Below are positions 60,001 to 64,000 of a stretch of DNA of 64,000 bases, in pieces. The notes below the pieces were generated by a model. That model ran no database searches and was not told the origin of the DNA. It was given only the letters and a program-made list of their open reading frames with translations. The stretch is from Erythrocercus mccallii (taxonomy: Eukaryota > Chordata > Aves > Passeriformes > Dicruridae). The stretch's first letter is position 1. Each line of letters begins with the position of its first letter. The translations under genes were made by a program, and so were the position numbers. The stretch is taken from positions 1-64,000 of the forward strand of contig VZRG01002958.1 in assembly GCA_013397435.1 (NCBI GenBank), given 5' to 3'.

Positions 60001-63000
60001 GGGGTATCCCGAGGTAGCTCCTAGGCAGAGTGTGACAGCTTTGTCCCTTGATGCAGTTGTCATGGATGAAGTTAAAGAAAATGAGGAATTATGCTATGAG
60101 TGAGATTTAGTCTCCTCTCTCTTGCCAAGGAACTGAAAGTAGGCAGAATAGTGAACGACCTGACTCTAGCAGTGTGGGTCATTGAGTGCTGCATGCTGTG
60201 AAGGCTTTCACTAGCCCTTATCTGGGAATTTTGCCAGGAAATTTGTGCTGGGGGAACAGAAGCTCAAGCTATGAGACAGAGAAACTTTCACTAGGAGATC
60301 TGGTTGTAATTGGAAAAACAAGGAAACAAAACCAGCTAGAGAGCATGACAAGGTTCAGAGTATTGCTCAGTAATTTGGGTCAAAGGAAATTTAGCTGTCC
60401 TGAAGCAGATCATACAAACAGCTGAAAACTGGGCTGGACAGAGACATGGAAAAGGAGCATAGCCAAGAAAAGTCTTGAATTTCCATGGCACAGTGCAAAG
60501 GGCAGGAATCTCATAGGTTAGGTGCTTGAGGGTTCAAAGTGCCTGCCTGGGTACCCTGTCTGAGCCCCTGCCTTCTCTGGGGTCGTGGCATTTTCCTGAG
60601 AGCTCCCTGTGAACATTTGTGGTTAAACTACAGCCTGCATTTCTGAAAGAGGCATCTGCTCACAATGGGAAGACTTAAAATTTGGGATCCACCACATCCT
60701 TTGGGAAGCTGTTCCCATGGTTAATGCATTTACTACATAACTGTTACAGTTCCCTGAAGGAGTTTGAGTCCTCAGCTGGCAACCTGCCTGCCTTGCTAAG
60801 TGCTGCTGCATAGCTCTCTGCCTCCTGAGACAAAGGTCTTGCTACAAGGGGGCTAAAGACCTTCCTGGGATCATGCAGGTTCCTCTAGGACAGCCAGGGA
60901 GCTGAACATCTTCCCTCCAACCAAGAGTGTAGAGTGAAGCATTAGTCTGTTCATTCATCAGTCCACTGATCTTGTCTCCTCTCTGGATGGATGTGTGCCT
61001 TGCTGGTTTTCCCTCAACAGCTGGTAGGTCATGCAAGATTTGAGAAACAGCTCTGGCATTGTACCAAGCAGAGGCTGCGGGACACTCAACAGTGAATTCC
61101 AGAGATGATGTGTCATGAAAGCCCTGGCCCTGCCAGCCCCTTTGCACGAGGTTGCTGGAGGTAGTGGGAGTCTTGCTGGGTTACAGTCCCCATGTTCAAG
61201 GAGAGCTTTGGCTTTCTGAGCAGATTTTGGTAGGTGGATGTTAGCTGTAAAATCTGTTCGAGAAGCTTTGTGTGGGTGGGAGGGAAGCCTTGCGCTTACC
61301 CCTCTGCCTGCCTCCAGCTGGAAGGTGACAACTTAGCTTGTGGCTGGGAGAAGTCAGCTGTTTCCATTTTCTTCCTCTGGAGACTTGAAATCTATTTCCA
61401 GTGAGGTGGGTCCCTGGCAAGAGGAAGGGCAATTCTTCTGAGTGCTGCCAAAGCCGAAAGGCACTGGGAGGTGGCCTTGCCAGCCTCAGACATTTAAAAC
61501 ACTTCAGTCAAGCCCTGGAAGAAAAACAGAGGATAATCTTAGTTTTTCCTCTTACGTACATTTTCAGCTCTCTGCACTGTCCTCTGGTTCATTACTAAGC
61601 TTTTCTGCAGCCTTAGAAAGTTGTTCAAACAGCAGAGAAAGTTCTTGTTAAGAAGAGCACATCTTTTCATCAGTTGACTTTCTATTGTCTGTTCTCTCCT
61701 GGCTGGACATCACATTTTATATGGCAAACATCTTTAAAGCTTTTAGGGTATTCTCTTCTTTCCTTACTCCCGAAATACCCTCTTTCATCTGGATGGTTGG
61801 GCCAGCTCTTACTCTGGGCTGAACAGGAGAAGGTAATTGTGATGGATCCCCCAGTGATATTACCCTTCCCAAAAGCAATTAAATGTGATCAAACCCTCAT
61901 TTATGTTTTATGACTGCTTGTAGCAGTGCCCAAACATTTATGATCCCCCAAGTCCCACATGCTGCCAGGCCAGGCTTTCCACTGGAAGATAACGTATTAT
62001 ATTTATGCTATTGGTTAACTTGCACAACACTGCAAAGCAACCGCTCCACTGAGCTCTAGCTTGTTGCTTGTTGTAGTGATGCAGTTGTGCTATGCAGCCC
62101 TGATTCTCCTTCACCCTCACTTAATTTCCTTGGAACTTTCCCCTCTTCTAGGCTGCTGAGCTTTGTGAACATTTGCCAGTGGAAGGCAGTGTATTTATTT
62201 TAATCAGATCTGTTCTTAAAGCTGTCAGATTAATTGCTGGACTAGGAGGGGGTCCCTCCCTGCCTCTGTCCTGCCATTCTCATCTCATTTTGATCAAAGC
62301 CTGGCATTGATCAGATCCAGTGGGAAGCTAATCAGGACTAAACAGTAAGGCTGTCTAGGAGCACAGACAGAGGAAGGGACTCTGCAGTGCTGGGGGACAC
62401 TGGGGGTTGTTTTCTCAGGGGTGGTTCGGGTGTTGGATCCTCTTTGCATGGCACACTGCACTGTAAAGAGCAACCTGGGAATCACACCAGCTGCTCCACT
62501 ATCCACACTCATTCACTTTGAAATCCCTTTAGCACTGGAACAATTCCATTAGCAGGACTTGGAGGAGTTTCTCTGCCGATTAAAACTAAGTCTGCTCACC
62601 AGTGTGGAGAGCTTGTCATAACCAAGACATTCCCTGCGTACTTCAGGGCTGCTTAGAGCTGAAGTCTTGAACAAAAGATCTGCTGTTAGACAAAGGAGGA
62701 CGGAGTGAGCCTCTGAAGAGAGGAAGAACTACTTCTGTTTGCCAGCAGTTTTTTTCTAACTATTCTTTTTTTAAGGATTGGTCACCAATTAATCCATGTC
62801 ATTTTGCAGACAAAGCTGTCAACATTTTTAAGGCTGCATGGTGAAATAACTTCTGTGCTGTTGGTTCTAGCAGCTCTGAATGTTCTCAAACAAATGCCTT
62901 TTAAGATAAAAATGGCCTCTCTTTGATCCTGGCCCAGAGTTGTGGTCGTTACTCTTTTATTTGAAACATCTCAACTGAACCCAGTGAAGTCAGTGAGAGC

Positions 63001-64000
63001 TGCAAGTGTTTGAAAGTCAAGTCACACTTATTTCCATGGCTAAATATGGGCGTAATGCAGGGTGTTACTCTAAAATGCTTCAGTGTGTGACCCAAGTTGG
63101 AGCCCAGCAAGTGTGCAGTGTGCCACAAACACTGCCTGCAGTAGCTTCTGACAGCTTTCAAGTCATCAACCTGTTGGACCTGAGTACCAAATGCATCCTG
63201 CCCTCTCACTTTTATTTTTGCTCTTACCTGCTGTTGGGGTGTGAGAAGCCTCACAGCCACATAGGAGTGTAGGCTCACTGGCAACTTGAATATGAGTGCA
63301 TTTCTGCTGATTTCTGTCCATTGGGTCAGAAGTGAGAATGGTAGAAGCAGGACACCTTCCTCCCCCACCCTTGCATATTTCCCACACGCTGTAGACTGTT
63401 GGAGCTTTATAACAGTCATTTCTTGCCACTCTGAGTGGCAGCACTAAGATACAAAATTGAATGTAGCCCATCACCTTGGAGTGGGGTAGGTGCACTGGTT
63501 CTGTGCTGGTGTAGCAAAGTCCATCTGAAACTGACACATTTATTATCCCTAAACGTTTGAAGAAGGTAGGAATGTAAAATATATATGAAGAACGTGCGTG
63601 AGATTTTTTCAATAAAATTAATTAATACAAGCAGTGCTTTGCAAATTTAATTTAGTCCATGTGGGAACAGTTTGGGGAGTTCTGGTGCACGTATGCAGTC
63701 CTTCAGTGGCAAGAGCAGGTCTGGTTTGTATTGTGTGGATGCCCTGGGTGGAGAGCTCACATGAGGAGTGACTGCAGCTTCCAGCTGGGAAGGGGCAGCT
63801 CCATCAGCATTTGGCTGCAGCTGCAGTGCTGTGTGTAACAGGGGCGTAGCTTTGGCTGTAGACCAAGCCCAAGTTACAGGTCCTTACTCGTCAGCCAAGC
63901 TTCAGACAGGACTGGTTAGTGCTGGCCTGGAGTCCTTAACGTCTTCAATAGTATCAGAAGTCATTTGAATGCTACAGCTCTTTCAATTAGGCTCCCGTTG

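Larger units (their letters stand above)
33260..64000 (+). other. CFDP1: CFDP1 intron 5, running off the window end (at least 30.7 kb)
   Basis: The intron starts with donor GTGAGT after TCTCGGG in phase 2. I searched by eye for an exon encoding the next human segment (KRSSGMSSLLGKIGAKKQK or similar) and for the final YIERKAFL...RDLRLSKMKP exon and did not see either. No other gene was recognised on either strand. Contents noted: two CR1 tails, a 1.9-kb direct duplication around an N, short tandem repeats and one splice-flanked open segment at 47562-47675. About 1.9 kb of the apparent length is probably artefactual. Confidence 0.7.

Overview
The window is nuclear DNA from a vertebrate, almost certainly a bird. 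It has compact multi-exon genes with GT-AG introns, a GC-rich CpG-island promoter, and chicken-repeat-1 (CR1) LINE tails as the only recognisable interspersed repeats. Only three protein-coding genes and one microRNA gene could be supported; most open reading frames in the window are chance frames.

Region 1 (1-12.5 kb, + strand) holds mir-138-2, a TATA-box promoter and a complete 26-exon SLC12A3 gene (thiazide-sensitive Na-Cl cotransporter, NCC, 1035 aa). I joined all 26 exons by hand: every intron is GT-AG, all phases fit, and the coding total is 3108 nt with a single terminal stop. The mir-138-2 then SLC12A3 order matches human 16q13, so this is NCC1 rather than its NCC2/SLC12A10 paralogue.

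Region 2 (12.5-17.4 kb) holds TMEM170A on the minus strand (3 exons, 140 aa), tail-to-tail with SLC12A3. It is head-to-head with CFDP1 across a 354-bp CpG-rich segment carrying two CCAAT boxes, which looks like a bidirectional housekeeping promoter.

Region 3 (17.4-64 kb, + strand) is the 5' part of CFDP1 (chromatin-associated BCNT-family protein). Five coding exons (about 204 codons) lie at 17410-33259. The remaining 30.7 kb looks like a single intron, and the exons for the conserved C-terminal BCNT domain were not found, so they probably lie beyond the window. Introns contain three CR1 tails and a few short tandem repeats.

Main observations: (a) a perfect-length 1,902-bp direct duplication at 43276-45177 / 45179-47080, joined by a single N and with only four mismatches, all near the junction ends. 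This is most likely an uncollapsed contig overlap, not biology. (b) SLC12A3 (human 16q13) lies directly beside TMEM170A/CFDP1 (human 16q23), an evolutionary synteny junction. (c) The SLC12A3 stop codon sits inside a canonical AATAAA polyadenylation signal. (d) TMEM170A exon 2 contains an internal exact copy of its own donor-site sequence. I found no new defence, mobile or enzymatic system.
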